From the NCBI RefSeq assembly GCF_910594005.1, contig NC_057827.1, positions 8,308,001 to 8,372,000 of the forward strand: a stretch of 64,000 nt of DNA, in the 5' to 3' direction. The notes beneath the pieces are model-generated. The model did no database searches. It worked only from the letters and a program-made list of their open reading frames with translations, and was not told where the DNA came from. Below, one piece after another: positions 1 through 11,770 of the stretch. Source of the DNA: Cervus elaphus (lineage: Eukaryota; Chordata; Mammalia; Artiodactyla; Cervidae). The position numbers and the translations under genes are program-made. The number at the start of each line of letters is the position of its first letter. Positions within the stretch are counted from its first letter, which is position 1.

Positions 1-240
1 TCTTGTCTTTTCTCGATAAGTCTACAATGAGATTGGTTGATTTTATTAATATTTTCAAAGAATTTGCTTTTGGTTCCATTGATTTTTCTTTATCACTTGT
101 CTGCCTTATATTTTATTAATTTCTGCTCTTACCCTAATTATTTTCTTTCATCACTTACTTTGGATTTACTTTACTCTTCTTTTTCTGGCTTCTTTAGATG
201 GAACCTTAGATTATTGTTTTTTTTAGTTAATAAATAGCAC
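1..240 (-). mobile_element. Old L1 fragment (ORF2 part)
   Basis: Read on the minus strand this resembles the mid-ORF2 stretch of mammalian L1 (T-rich plus strand with the typical antisense wording around 'caaagaatttgcttttggttcc'). It is heavily diverged, with no usable frame. It probably belongs to the same minus-strand L1 that resumes at 1311. Confidence 0.6.
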
Positions 241-731
241 ATTTATTTTTGTCCTCATGCAACTGAAACCTTTTACTACTTAAGGTTACCAAAAGTATTC
301 TACTTACACCATAAATGCCAAATGGAAAGAATTTAAACTAGGGATGGTATACATGCATTCTAGGTATAACTTGAGAGAATAATACATTCAGTAACAATGG
401 CCCAAAAAATCTATGAATTTTACAAAAGCACCATTAATTTCTTCGTGTGAATCACCTTCCTAACATTGATTGCATAACAGTGCTGACTGGATATATGAAA
501 GAGATGGCAAAATACTCACTAGAATAACCTGGGTGTGATGAGAGGCAAACTAAAATGAAGAATTGTTTTAATGTTTTAAGACCATAAAATAGGAAATTGA
601 TATAGTTTTAACTGTTCAAACCCAAAGTAGTTTTATTATCATACCATTGTCAATTCTCTCTTTATATATTTTTATATATTACATATTTATATATTTTTTA
701 TATTTTATATATATTTGTTTTATATACTTAG
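241..731. other. Unassigned AT-rich DNA
   Basis: I recognise no gene or repeat family here. Bases 661-725 are a low-complexity TATATTT tract that runs up to the left edge of the BovB insertion. Confidence 0.5.
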
Positions 732-1304
732 GCGCTCTTCCAAAATCACTGTGGATGGTGATTGCAGCCATGAAATTAAAAGACACTTGCTCCTTGGAAG
801 GAAAGTTATGACCAACCTAGATAGCATATTAAAAAGCAGAGACATTACTTTGCCAACAAAGGTCCGTCTAGTCAAGGCTATGGTTTTTCCAGTAGTCATG
901 TATGGATGTGAGAGTTGGACTATAAAGAAAGCTGAGCACAGAATTGATGCTTTTGAACTGTGGTGTTGGAGAAGACTCTTGAGAGTCCCTTGAACCGCAA
1001 GGAGATCCAACGAGTCCATCCTAAAGGAGGTCAGTCCTGAGTGTTCATTGGAAGAACTGATGCTGAAGCTGAAACTCCAGTACTTTGGCCACCAAATGCG
1101 AAGAACTGACTCACTGGAAAAGCCCCTGATGCTGGGAAAGATTGAGGGCAGGAGGAGAAGGGGACAACAGAGGATGAGATGGTTGGATGGCATCACTGAC
1201 TCAATGGACTTGGGTTTGGGTAAACTCCGGGAGTTGGTGATGGAGAGGCCTGGCGTGCTGTGGTTCATGGGGTCGCAAAGAATCGGACACGACTGAGTGA
1301 CTGA
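732..1304 (+). mobile_element. BovB LINE, 5'-truncated 3' end
   Basis: The plus strand reads through the last part of the BovB reverse-transcriptase ORF (frames at 715-993 and 1048-1296 show LVKAMVFPVVMYGCESW and ITDSMD-type wording) into the 3' end with 'ggacacgactgagtgactgaa'. The ORF is broken by an in-frame stop near 992 and by frame changes. ACTTAG occurs at 726-731 and again at 1305-1310, a plausible short target-site duplication. The copy keeps only about the last 570 bases of a roughly 3-kb element, the usual 5' truncation. Confidence 0.9.
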
Positions 1305-1310
1305 ACTTAG

Positions 1311-1779
1311 TACACATATGTTAGCAAGTGTAAATCCTCTTTCTGTATTGATCCCTTTTATATTTTATAATGCCCTTCTTTGACTTATGTTACAGCCTTT
1401 GTTTTAAAGTCAATCTTGTCTGATAGGAGTATTGCTACCCTGCTTTCTTGTCCTTTTTATTTGCATGAAACATCTTTTTCCATCCCCTTACTTTCAGTCT
1501 ATGTATGTCCTTAGCTCTGGAGGGCATCTTTTGTAGCATATGGAAGGTCAGCCAGGCTATGTTTTGATTGAAGACTTTCACCCACTGACATTTAAAGTAA
1601 TTATCCAGGATTATTGTCATTTTATTACATGTTTTCTGGTTGTTTTGTCATTCTCTCTTCATTTCTTTTTCTTTTGTTTGTACCATCATGGTTTGATGAT
1701 TTTCTTTAGTAATATGCTTGGATTCCATTCTTTTGGGATTTTTTTTTTTTTTATCTATTGTAGGTTTTTGATTTGTGGT
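1311..1779 (-). mobile_element. Old L1, ORF2 endonuclease start
   Basis: On the minus strand the frame at 1435-1620 reads DIHRLKVRGWKKMFHANKKD followed by KAG, matching the N-terminal APE-type endonuclease region of L1 ORF2. The reading then degenerates into upstream L1 sequence. The element is cut at 1779 by an LTR and resumes at 2512. Confidence 0.75.
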
Positions 1780-2506
1780 TGTTAGCGAAATTAAATAGTC
1801 TTGTTTAGGCTTCAGAGACAAAGTGTAACAGTCCTCTGACCTTGCTTCTAACCTTCCTGGACACTGCCCTGACAGTGAGTTCCCTGACTGCCTGCTAAGT
1901 AACTATAAGTATGTAAGTAAGTATACCTAGTGTAAGTATAAGTATATAAGTAAGTAAGTAAGTATACCTAGTACGTGCAAGACCTGTGGCACCATAGAGA
2001 AGATAGGGGACAAATCTTGAAATTGTTGAGGCATTGGAGGGGCCCTGGCCAACCAAGCCCCAGGTTTAACAACATTTCAAGTATCATAAGACAAAACAAA
2101 CTGCATTAACGTGAAACTAGAGCTGCTATTTGCTCACAGATTGATGATAATACCAGTTTGCTTCCTGGGATTATAAGCCAGAACCCCAAACTGCAATCTC
2201 TGAAGTCTCACCCATGGAGTGGACACACTGCCTGGGACCTTTTCCCAATGGGGACTCCAGATGTGCTGCATCACATGACTTCCCAGTGCTGTTTGAGTCT
2301 GGATGTTGCTCAAAACCCAATTTGGTGATGTATCCTCTGCAAAATAGATGTTTCTATTTCTCTTTTTTTTAATGTTAGTATGCTGAAAGTAAGCTAGATA
2401 ATTATCACAATAAATACTGGTGTTATTTATTTGTATATAACGAGTGGCTTATTTTGTCAACAAATCCTTTGAACCGGAGATGAAAGTAAAAGCATTCAGC
2501 AAAACA
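1780..2506 (+). mobile_element. Solo ERV-type LTR with 5-bp TSD
   Basis: This block of about 727 bp begins TGTTAGCG, ends AAAACA and is flanked by GTGGT at 1775-1779 and 2507-2511. The L1 sequence reads on across the duplication, so the insertion is precise. Inside are a TATA-like ATTATAAG (2170-2177) and an AATAAA (2409-2414), consistent with U3-R-U5 order on the plus strand. No internal retroviral genes adjoin it, so it looks like a recombined solo LTR. The family name is not assigned; the 5-bp duplication does not by itself settle the ERV class. Confidence 0.7.
1903..1973. repeat. AAGT-rich tandem tract in the LTR
   Basis: Two imperfect copies of a unit ending in 'aagtatacctagt' (about 1906-1931 and 1940-1972) with variable AAGT/GTAA repeats. 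It lies in the presumed U3 of the solo LTR and may vary in length. Confidence 0.7.
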
Positions 2507-2511
2507 GTGGT

Positions 2512-2822
2512 TATCGTATGTGGTTCACATATGGTGGTTCACATATGTTAACCTTTAACTATATCTATTTGCTTTAAACTCATAGCCATTTAAAATCACA
2601 TGTACTCTAAACAATATACATTGTTATTAAAACTTCCTTCCTCCACATTTTCTGTTTTTAATGTCATATTTTACATCTTTATGTTTATCCCTTAGTTGTT
2701 TACCTTTGGCATAGTTACTTTTACAAGATTTTGTCTTTTAATTTATATACTAGCTTATTTAAGTGGTTGCTCCCCAGTCCATTCTATACAATTGCCTTTC
2801 TCGGTGGAATTTTCCCTTTCCT
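2512..2822 (-). mobile_element. Old L1, continuation
   Basis: This continues the diverged minus-strand L1 after the LTR; 'gtggttatcgtatgtggttcacata' resumes where the sequence before the LTR left off. It is cut again at about 2823 by the poly(T) of a younger L1. Confidence 0.55.
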
Positions 2823-4870
2823 ATAGATTATTATTTTTTTTATTTTATTTTATTTTTTTGTTTTTTTTTTTGTTTTTTTTTATTAGTTGGAGGCTAATTA
2901 CTTCACAACATTTCAGTGGGTTTGGTCATACATTGATATGAATCAGCCATGGATTTACACGTATTCCCCATCCCGATCCCCGCTCCCACCTCCCTCTCCA
3001 CCCGATTCCTCTGGGTCTTCCCAGTGCACCAGGTTCGAGCACTTGTCTCATGCATCCCACCTGGGCTGGTGATCTGTTTCACCATAGATAGTATACATGC
3101 TGTTCTTTTGAAATATCCCACCCTCACCTTCTCCCACAGAGTTCAAAAGTCTGTTCTGTATTTCTGTGTCTCTTTTTCTGTTTTGCATATAGGGTTATCG
3201 TTACCATCTTTCTAAATTCCATATATATGTGTTAGTATACTGTAATGTTCTTTATCTTTCTGGCTTACTTCACTCTGTATAAGGGGCTCCAGCTTCATCC
3301 ATCTCATTAGGACTGGTTCAAATGAATTCTTTTTAATGGCTGAGTAATATTCCATGGTGTATATGTACCACAGCTTCCTTATCCATTCATCTGCTGATGG
3401 GCATCTAGGTTGCTTCCATGTCCTGGCTATTATAAACAGTGCTGCGATGAACATTGGGGTGCACGTGTCTCTTTCAGATCTGGTTTCCTCAGTGTGTATG
3501 CCCAGAAGTGGGATTGCTGGGTCATATGGCAGTTCTATTTCCAGTTTTTTAAGGAATCTCCACACTGTTTTCCATAGCGGCTGTACTAGTTTGCATTCCC
3601 ACCAACAGTGTAAGAGGGTTCCCTTTTCTCCACACCCTCTCCAGCATTTATTGCTTGTAGACTTTTGGAGAGCAGCCATCCTGACTGGCGTGTAATGGTA
3701 CCTCATTGTGGTTTTGATTTGCATTTCTCTAATAATGAGTGATGTTGAGCATCTTTTCATGTGTTTGTTAGCCATCTGTATGTCTTCTTTGGAGAAATGT
3801 CTGTTTAGATCTTTGGCCCATTTTTTGATTGGGTCATTTATTTTTCTGGAATTGAGCTTCAGGAGTTGCTTGTATATTTTTGAGATTAATCCTTTGTCTG
3901 TTGCTTCATTTGCTATTATTTTCTCCCACTCTGAGGGCTGTCTTTTCACCTTACTTATAGTTTCCTTTGTAGTGCAAAAGCTTTTAAGTTTCATTAGGTC
4001 CCATTTGTTTATTTTTGCTTTTATTTCCAATATTCTGGGAGGTGGGTCATAGAGGATCTTGCTGTGATTTATGTCGGAGAGTGTTTTGCCTATGTTCTCC
4101 TCTAGGAGTTTTATAGTTTCTGGTCTTATGTTTATCTCTTTAATCCATTTTGAGTTTATTTTTGTGTATGGTGTTAGAAAGTGTTCTAGTTTCATTCTTT
4201 TACAAGTGGTTGACCAGTTTTCCCAGCACCACTTGTTAAAGAGGTTGTCTTTTTTCCATTGTATATCCTTGCCTCCTTTGTCAAAGATAAGGTGTCCATA
4301 GGTTCATGGATTTATCTCTGGGCTTTCTATTTTGTTCCATTGATCTATATTTCTGTCTTTGTACCAGTACCATACTGTCTTGATAACTGTGGCTTTGTAG
4401 TAGAGTCTGAAGTCAGGCAGGTTGATTCCTCCAGTTCCATTCTTCTTTCTCAAGATTACTTTGGCTATTTGAGGTTTTTTGTATTTCCATACAAATTGTG
4501 AAATTCTTTGGTCTAGTTCTGTGAAAAATACCGTTGGTAGCTTGATAGGGATTGCATTGAATCTATAGATTGCTTTGGGTAGAATAGCCATTTTGACAAT
4601 ATTGATTCTTCCAATCCATGAACACGGTATGTTTCTCCATCTGTTTGTGTCCTCTTTGATTTCTTTCATCAGTGTTTTATAGTTTTCTATGTATAGGTCT
4701 TTTGTTTCTTTAGGTAGATATACTCCTAAGTATTTTATCCTTTTTGTTGCAATGGTGAATGGTATTGTTTCCTTAATTTCTCTTTCTGTTTTTTCATTGT
4801 TAGTATATGGGAATGCAAGGGATTTCTGTGTGTTAATTTTATATCCTGCAACTTTACTATATTTCTTTTA
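2823..4870 (-). mobile_element. Bovine-type L1, 5'-truncated
   Basis: On the minus strand the element runs from ORF2 to the 3' UTR and a poly(A), visible on the plus strand as a T-rich run at 2823-2882. The 3' UTR at 2885-3210 carries the ruminant L1 wording antisense to 'cactgggaagacccagagg'. It is clearly younger than the L1 around it. The 5' end is truncated near 4870 inside ORF2. I could not define a target-site duplication. Confidence 0.85.
3212..4669 (-). pseudogene. L1 ORF2 C-terminal half, broken
   Basis: L1 ORF2 encodes the endonuclease/reverse transcriptase that copies L1 RNA at a nicked target. Two minus-strand frames remain: 4304-4669 (121 aa, the region after the RT fingers with WYWYKDRNIDQWN) and 3212-4195 (327 aa, the C-terminal domain). 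The longer frame holds the cysteine-rich motif CWRGCGEKGTLLHCWWEC at about residues 184-201. A stop near 4304 and a frame change between the two parts disable it. The endonuclease and the RT active site are absent because of the 5' truncation. The 327-aa frame is the best preserved coding stretch in the window. Confidence 0.9.
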
Positions 4871-5546
4871 GGATAGGTTTAGTATTGATGAACTCTTTTA
4901 GTTTTTATTTATCTGAGAAGTGTTTACCATTCCTTCTATTTTAAATGATAAACTTTCTGGGTAGAGTATTTTAGACTGCAGGATTTTCCCTTTCAGGGCT
5001 TTGAATATGTATCTTGTTACTTTCTTCAGGCCTGCAAAGTTTCTGTAGAGAAATTTCCGTTATGGCCTTCTGGGGTTCTTTTGTATGTGACTCTTTGTTT
5101 TTCTCTTGCTGCCTTTAGAACTCCCTCTTTAGCTTTTGCCACTTTAATTATGATGTGTCTTGGGTGGGCCTTTTCATGCTCATCCTGTTTGACCCCTCTG
5201 TGCTTCCTATACTTGAATGTCTATGTTTTCTACTTTAAGATTTTTTAGCCATAATTTCTTTAAATACATTTTTGTTCCCTTTTTTTCTCTCTTCTCCTGA
5301 GACCCCTATGATACAAATATTGGTATGCTTAATATTATGATAAAGATTGTGTAAACTATTTTCATTTTTTAATTTGCTTTTCTTTTCACTGTTCTAGTTC
5401 TAATTAGATTAGAGGATTTCCATTATTCTGTCTTCCAGATCACGTACACCTTCTTCAGTAACGCTTGGTATGCTATTCACTTTTTCTAGTGTGTTTTTAA
5501 AATTTCAGCTACTAAATTTTTCATTTATGTTTTTTTTTAATATTTT
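4871..5546 (-). mobile_element. Old L1, ORF1-side sequence
   Basis: This continues the minus-strand old L1 into the region read as ORF1 and just upstream in L1 copies ('gatgaactcttttagtttttatttatctgagaag' on the plus strand). No frame survives. It is interrupted at 5547 by a BovA SINE. Confidence 0.65.
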
Positions 5547-5739
5547 CTGCTACTGCTGCTAAGTCACTTCAGTCGTGTCCAACTCTGTGTGACCCTATAG
5601 ACTGCAGCCCATCAGGCTCCCCCATCCCTGGGATTCTCCAGGCAAGAATACTGGAGTGGATTGCCATTTCCTTCTCCAATGTATAAAAGTGAAAAATGAA
5701 AGTGAAGTCGCTCAGTTGTGTCCGACTCTTAGCGACTTG
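5547..5739 (-). mobile_element. BovA SINE
   Basis: The plus strand starts 'ctgctactgctgctaagtcac' and ends 'agcgactt', the reverse complement of a BovA dimer with its terminal AGC/CAG-rich tail. The second monomer is largely deleted. Similar AT-rich words on both sides (near 5536-5546 and 5739-5750) may be the target duplication. BovA is copied by the BovB machinery. Confidence 0.85.
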
Positions 5740-7250
5740 TTAAAATATTTGCTGTTTATGTCAATTCTTTTCCCTAATCCATTTAAAACTGTATAAACAA
5801 TGTTTTGAATTTTTTGTCTGATAAATTGTGTATATCTGTTTCATTATTTATTCTTTCATTAGTATTCTCTTGCTTTTTCAACTGAGAGCATTTCCTCTGC
5901 CTTTTCATTGTATGTAACTTTCTCTGCCTCTATAGATTTAGGTGAAATAGTTGCCTATCGTGGTCTTAAGGAGTGTTCTCGCATAGGAGTGTCCCTATAG
6001 ACTGTGTGCCCAGGGTCCCTGGGGGGGACTGAATTTGATGGGGCCGCCAGTTAGGTTTTGCCTCCGGGTGTGCTGGCAGCTGCCACTTTGGTAGGGGTGG
6101 GGCTGAAGCTGGAGGGCGCATCGAGCAGGCTCCTTGTGTGCGACAGGACTGCCTCTCTGGTCAGCTGCTGTCACCACCCTGCTGGGTGTGTGGTCTGAGC
6201 CCATGTTACCAAAGTGGAAACCCTGAGGGTCAGGCTCGAGCTGGCTCTATTCCCTCCTCTATGTATTTTACTTATATCCTATGAGTATTACCCTGGGGGC
6301 TCACGGTGAATGTGTTCCCTTTAAATGTGTTTTTTCCCTCTTCCTTTACTGAGACCTTCTTCCCAAAGGAGGGGAGTGCAGAATCAAGTGGGACCTGTGC
6401 GCTGACAGGGGTCCTATGCCTTGCCTGTGTTTAATTCTGCAGCTCCGCCCAGACACAGCCTACAGTTGCATCCTTTTTCTGTGCCGTGGCTGCCCCAGAT
6501 CTAGCGTGGTGCTGTGGCATGGAGCGAGCAGGTCAGAGTCTTGGCTCAGCTCGGGTACACAGCAAGGCAGCCACAGGAAGCCCGGCAGCCACACTGCCGT
6601 CAGAGACCTGAGCTGGTTCGGGGAGCCTGCCTGACAAACTCCAACAGTGGCCACTTCCGCTGCACCTGGGCTCGACTCCAAGACCAGGTCAACCCTGCTT
6701 TCAAAGGCTGAGCCTTTTCCCACGTTTTGACCACCTTAGATCCAGTGCCACACTATGGAATGATGTGAGTTAGGTCACGGCGTTTCCTCAGCTCAGGCTG
6801 GGGAGCAGGGCAAGGTGGCCGTAGAAAACCCCGACACTCCCTGCTCTGCCAAGGGGCAAGCAGCACCTGCACAGTCCTCACGAGTAGCATCTATGCTTCT
6901 CCAGCTTTCCTGTCTTTCCAGAAGCCTCCAAGGCACTGAGGGGCTTGTCTCCTATGTGTAAGACATCCAGTATGTGGCTTGGGCCACTCACCCCCTGGAG
7001 TGGCGGTCTACCTGTCTTTTCCCAGACCAAAGTCCCAACCCAATCATTTTTCTCCCCTTCCTACCCAAATACACATGTATCATTCTTATAGCCTTGGTTG
7101 CACAGAAGTCCATCTGCAGATTTCTCATCTGTGGACATCTCAATGGTTTTCAGTGAGAGTTGTCTGCTTATGGATATGTTTTTTATGTGTTTATTTGGGG
7201 AGGTAAGCTCCACATCGTTTTACTCTGCCATCTTGATCTATTCCTCCCCA
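5740..7250 (-). mobile_element. Old L1 5' end and 5' UTR
   Basis: On the minus strand the element starts near 7245 with CAAGATGGCAGAGTAAAACG, the typical start of a mammalian L1 5' UTR with its YY1-like AAGATGGC. The section from about 5970 to 6960 is GC-richer than its surroundings, as L1 promoters are. The frames on both strands here (for example 6460-6723) are leader sequence and not genes. Retaining the 5' end is unusual because most copies are 5'-truncated. Confidence 0.75.
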
Positions 7251-7261
7251 AGTTTCCTTCT

Positions 7262-9000
7262 TTAAAAGAGAATATACTTTTGTAAAAAAAAGTAGATCTG
7301 CTAGTTACAAATTCCCTTATTTTCCCTTCATCTGAGATTGTCTTGATTTCTTCTTCATCCATAAAGGGTATTTTAACTAGATAAAGAATTCAGTTGATAG
7401 TTCTTTCAGCACTTGGAAAGTACTGCACCATTCTCCTATGGCCTCCGTCATTTCTGACAAAAAATTTTCTCTCAGTTGAATTGTTTTCCTTTATTCACGG
7501 TCTGTCATCTCTTTCTGGGTGCTCCCAAATTTTTTTCTTTGTCTTTAGTTTTCAGAAGTTTGATTATTATGTATCTTTCTATGGATTTCTTTGAGTTTAT
7601 CCTATAGTGAATTTGCTCAGATTCATGAATGTCAGTTCATGTGTTTTACAAATTTGGGGGTATTTCAGCCATTTTTTTTTTTTTTAATACTTTTTAGCTC
7701 CAGTTTCTTTGGAGCTCTGGAGTCCTGGCAGTATGATTGCATGAATGCTATATCTTTTGTTATAGTTCCAAAGGCCCTTAAGGTCATGCTCAGTAATTTT
7801 TCTTTCAGTTTATTTTCTCTCTGCTGTTCAGATAGTTTCCTATCTACTTTCCTCTGTCCCCTACACTCTGCTGTTGAGCCCATTCACTGAGTCTTTTGTT
7901 TACATTATTTTTCAACTCTAAAATTTTCATGTAGTTTTCCTCTATATCTTCCATTTCTTTGCTAAGACTGTATTTTTTACATATATTTCAAGTGTGTTCA
8001 TAGTGCTTATTGAATTTTTACAATGGCTTGCTTAAAAGTTTTTGTTTGATAATTCTAACATCTCTGTTATCTTAGTGCTGGCATCTGTTTATTGTTTTTC
8101 TCATTCCATTTAAGATCTTCTTTGTCTTGGTATGATAAATTGTTTTCTATCAAAACCTGGATGCTTTGTGTATTATGTTACAAACATCTGGATCTCTTTG
8201 AACTCTTCTGTTTTATCTAGCATCCTCCAATTCCACGCTGGTAAAAGCCTGCCTCATTACTTCCAGATAAGGGTAGAAGTCAAGTCTGTTCACTGTGTTT
8301 TCATTGACTCAAAAGGAGAAGAGACCCCTTACTGGTTGACGTGGGGGCTTCAGGATCCCCCGTAGACCTCCACTGATTATATTGGAGAGAGAGGGAGCAG
8401 TGTCTCATTTTGGCCCCTCGTATGTCCTCCACTGACACTGCAAAAGGGTGATTTCAATACCTCTGGGTGTTGGTAAAAGACCTTTCCACTAAGTTTCCTC
8501 TGGCACCACCCCCAGGGAGAGTGGGTGGCTTCTCACTACTGCTGAGAGGAGAGAAGACCATGCTCCCCACATGGACTCCAATGAGTGGGTCTTGGAGCTT
8601 CTGATACCATGCCCTAGGGATGAAAGCCCTGCTTTACACTCAGCCTGCTTTGACATCACCCCTGAGGGGCACTGGGCTCCTCTCACAGCCTGCTGGAGCT
8701 GTTAGTCTCGAGGCAGGAGTGGGATAGGCCACAGGATTTTCAGTGGTGTTTGCTGGGAGTAAAGATATTATTGTATAAAACTTTTCTCTCTTCTGTACTG
8801 CCCTTTCTTGGTTTTCAGATAGAAAGGGCAGACGTCTCTTGGGGTTCCTCTTTTTTCTGTTTGTATTTGCTAGCATTTCCAGATTGCTGGCTTCTACAGT
8901 ACTCAGTAGAATACTGAGATATGTGAGACAAAAAGAAAGCCCAGATAACTCACTGCTGTGCCATGCCCAGCTCCCTCAGCCATCTGCATTTTTCTTCCTA
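7262..9000 (-). mobile_element. Second old L1: ORF1 and 5' leader
   Basis: On the minus strand, 7665-7883 encodes a degraded L1 ORF1-like stretch (SEQQRENKLKEK followed by a RDLWDYNK-like segment), the coiled-coil side of ORF1p. Upstream of it (8050-8970) is sequence like an old L1 5' leader. The assignment is firm for 7390-8200 and weaker beyond. Confidence 0.6.
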
Positions 9001-10226
9001 CCTTTCAATGTCTTCTTATGTTTGCAATTTTCAAATATGTAACATCTTGTGTTTTTAGCTATACTTAATAGAAGGAATTGGAAATAGCACATTTACCCTT
9101 TTCCCTTATTCTTTTTGTACAATTTTTTTTAATTTGTCATTTCATTTAGTGAAAGAAAACAAGAAAGAGGAAAGATAAATGGTTAGGTGTAATCTGTCAT
9201 ATTTAATCCTCAACCCATTAATAAATTTCCCAATGTTATATTATTCTTGCATTCCTCTACTTTGGAATAGTATGGAAAATCTTATACCTTACGTCACATT
9301 TTCTCTCTGTCTTGAATTAGGAGTAAATTTCTAGATCTATTCTCTAGTTCAGCAATTATTTGGATATAAAATAACATGTTTTACCATTTGACCTGGTAGC
9401 CATTCAATAAATAGTCACTGAATGAATCTGTGAGTTAATAAGTTCCCCAAACTATCCAGATATAGGCATCTCATATTTCAGATAAGTAATCTATTCCTGC
9501 ACTTTAAATGTTCAGCTAGAATATCTTTCCAGAAGCCTCTTTCCCATTATTTTAAGAAGGGTAGATTGTACTGTATTATATATCCACCTGAAACTCCCAA
9601 TTCGTTTCTAACCATCCTTACGAATATAACATTGCTTCCTAGCACCAAACAAGCATGGTTTTTAACTAATAGCTGCTTTGCATTAACTGACATGGCATCT
9701 CTCTAATGTCCACTTCTTTTTGATTCTTGAAACTTGTTTCAAAATATCTCCATAGAATTTTAGTGTTCTACCCATCATAACTGGAATGTCACTTAAAAGT
9801 TTTGACCACTTATCATTTTGTTAAAAATACATACTGTTCTTGGGAACATAACTATGTTTTTCTATGCAAACAACAGAAAAGTTGTCTTTTAATACACGTT
9901 GAGGACTCCAGCTCCAGGCCAAAATCCCATGTGTTATTTTTTAGGCCCAACCACTGGCAATTACAAAGTTCTAGAGGGCAAGCCTCTGAGAAAGCTGCTC
10001 TTCTCACACCAACGGTGCTAATAGCCAGTGTGCTGCAGTCCTTGAGGGGCTCTGTGCAGGACTCAGGCCCTCCTGACCGGCTCTCAGGCATTACCAGCAT
10101 TGCTAGCCTAGGGGCATTCCCTTCTCAGCAGGAGTGAATGACCTTGAGGACACTTCTCCACTTTGACTCAGGGCTCAGGACTTTCCCATTCCAGCCCTTC
10201 AAGCCTCTGTCTTCCTGGCTTCTGGG
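9001..10226. other. Unassigned, mostly single-copy DNA
   Basis: No repeat family or gene is recognised. Bases 9000-9800 are AT-rich. Bases 9880-10220 are GC-richer and carry a 111-codon plus-strand frame (9802-10137) whose product I do not recognise. No splice, promoter or poly(A) context supports it. Confidence 0.4.
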
Positions 10227-10448
10227 TGAAAAATGAAAGTGACAGTTGCTCAGTCGTGTCTGACTCTTTGTGACCCCATGGACTGTAGCCTGCCAGGCTC
10301 CTCTGTCCATGGGATTCTCTGGGCCAGAATACTGGAGTGGGCAGCCATTAGCCATTTCCTTCTCCAGGGGATCTTCCTGACCCAGGCTCCAGAGCTGGGT
10401 GTCCTACATTGCAGGCAGACCCTTTACGGTCTAAGCCACCAGGGAAAC
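10227..10448 (-). mobile_element. Bov-tA SINE
   Basis: The plus strand runs 'gttgctcagtcgtgtctgactc' through 'cagaccctttacggtctaagccaccaggg', which is a reversed Bov-tA: BovB-derived tail first and tRNA-Glu-like head last. It is moderately diverged and splits the unassigned GC-richer block around it. Confidence 0.9.
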
Positions 10449-11526
10449 CGGGGTACATACACTTGAAGTCAGGAGCCACTGATTTGGGCTCTTTGGGCAG
10501 AGATGACTTGCCCATCTTAGCTGACCTTCCTGGCCCTCCACTTGGCGCTGCTGTGCGGAAAAGAAAGCCTAGGGGTCTGACCCTTGTCCGGTGCTGCCTC
10601 TGCTTTATGATCAGTCATTGTTGCTCGAGGTGTGATGATTACTTTCACTGTGGCTTGCCTCAATAACCGCTCCAAAAACTAGCAACCCAGTTCTCTCCAG
10701 CGCTACTTAGCTCTTGACATATAGCCTATAAAGATAGGGTATTAAAAAGCAAGTAGCCTTCTACTAAGAAAATGTTACCTGTCAAGACATTAGACAATAT
10801 GTCATATTTAATATTTAATATTATAAGTAAGTCACATTTCTGATATCTTGGGGTCAAAACCTTTGTTTCCATTTTGACACATCCCTTTTGAAACATCTCA
10901 AGAAACAGAATTACTTAGTCAAATGGTATGAACTTTGTTGGAGGGAAGAAAGCTCTGTAAATATCACCAGTTATTTTTCCCAAAATTTATAAAGCTTTCT
11001 TAACCAATGCAGAACAGTGACATATATTTTCTAATCTGTGAGTATTTGGTGAGTAAAAAATATTGTCAGTTGCTTTTTACATACATTTTTATTAAGGTAT
11101 TTTATTTTATTATTTAATCAATGTTATAAGACATTTCTAATTTTCCTTAAATTACCTCTTTATGTGTTTCCCCTGGGACACACAAGTAATATCTATTCTG
11201 GAAGCTTTAGATTGATAGAAAAATTTTGTGGGTGCACAGTTCCAATGTAAACCACACCAAGTTTCTTCTATTATTAACTTCTTCCATACTAGGTACATTT
11301 GCTACAACTAATGAATCAATATCGGTTCATTATATAAGTAAAGTCCATTCTTTGTTCAGACTGTCTTAGTTTCATCCAGTGTTTTTCTGTCCAAAGCTTC
11401 CCTTCAGAATACCATGATTAGTCCTATGTTTCCATCGATTATTCTTGGTTCTAAATGCGGGGAATGTTATATCTTGGAAAACTGACCTGTTTATGCAAAG
11501 TCTCCTTTATCCCTAATAATAGTCCT
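10449..11526. other. Unassigned DNA
   Basis: Bases 10449-10680 are moderately GC-rich with an unrecognised 85-codon frame that starts inside the SINE. Bases 10680-11526 are AT-rich. No family or gene is supported. Confidence 0.4.
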
Positions 11527-11540
11527 TCTTCTGAAGTCTT

Positions 11541-11756
11541 CTTTTATTGTTGTTTAGTTGCTAAGTTGTGTCTGACGCTTTTGTGACCCCATGAACTATA
11601 GGCCGTCAGACACATCTGTCCATGGGATTTCAGAGGCAAGAACACTGGAGTGGGTTGCCATTTCCTTCTCCAGGGGATCTTCCCGACCCAGGGATCAAAC
11701 CCGTGTCTCCTGTATCAGCAGCTGAATTCTTTGCAAGTGAGCCATCAGCAAAGCCC
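11541..11756 (-). mobile_element. Bov-tA SINE with 14-bp TSD
   Basis: Reversed Bov-tA of 216 bp, flanked by an identical TCTTCTGAAGTCTT at 11527-11540 and 11757-11770. Its own sequence is diverged (for example 'gtgagccatcagcaaagccc' for the tRNA-like head) although the duplication is still perfect. Confidence 0.92.
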
Positions 11757-11770
11757 TCTTCTGAAGTCTT

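Noticed and set aside
720..1268. 182-codon minus-strand frame, and similar frames at 30455-30895, 32636-32875 and 62457-62861
   Set aside because: These are antisense to the conserved 3' part of BovB. The same frame recurs in every copy because the sense strand is conserved, not because an antisense protein exists.
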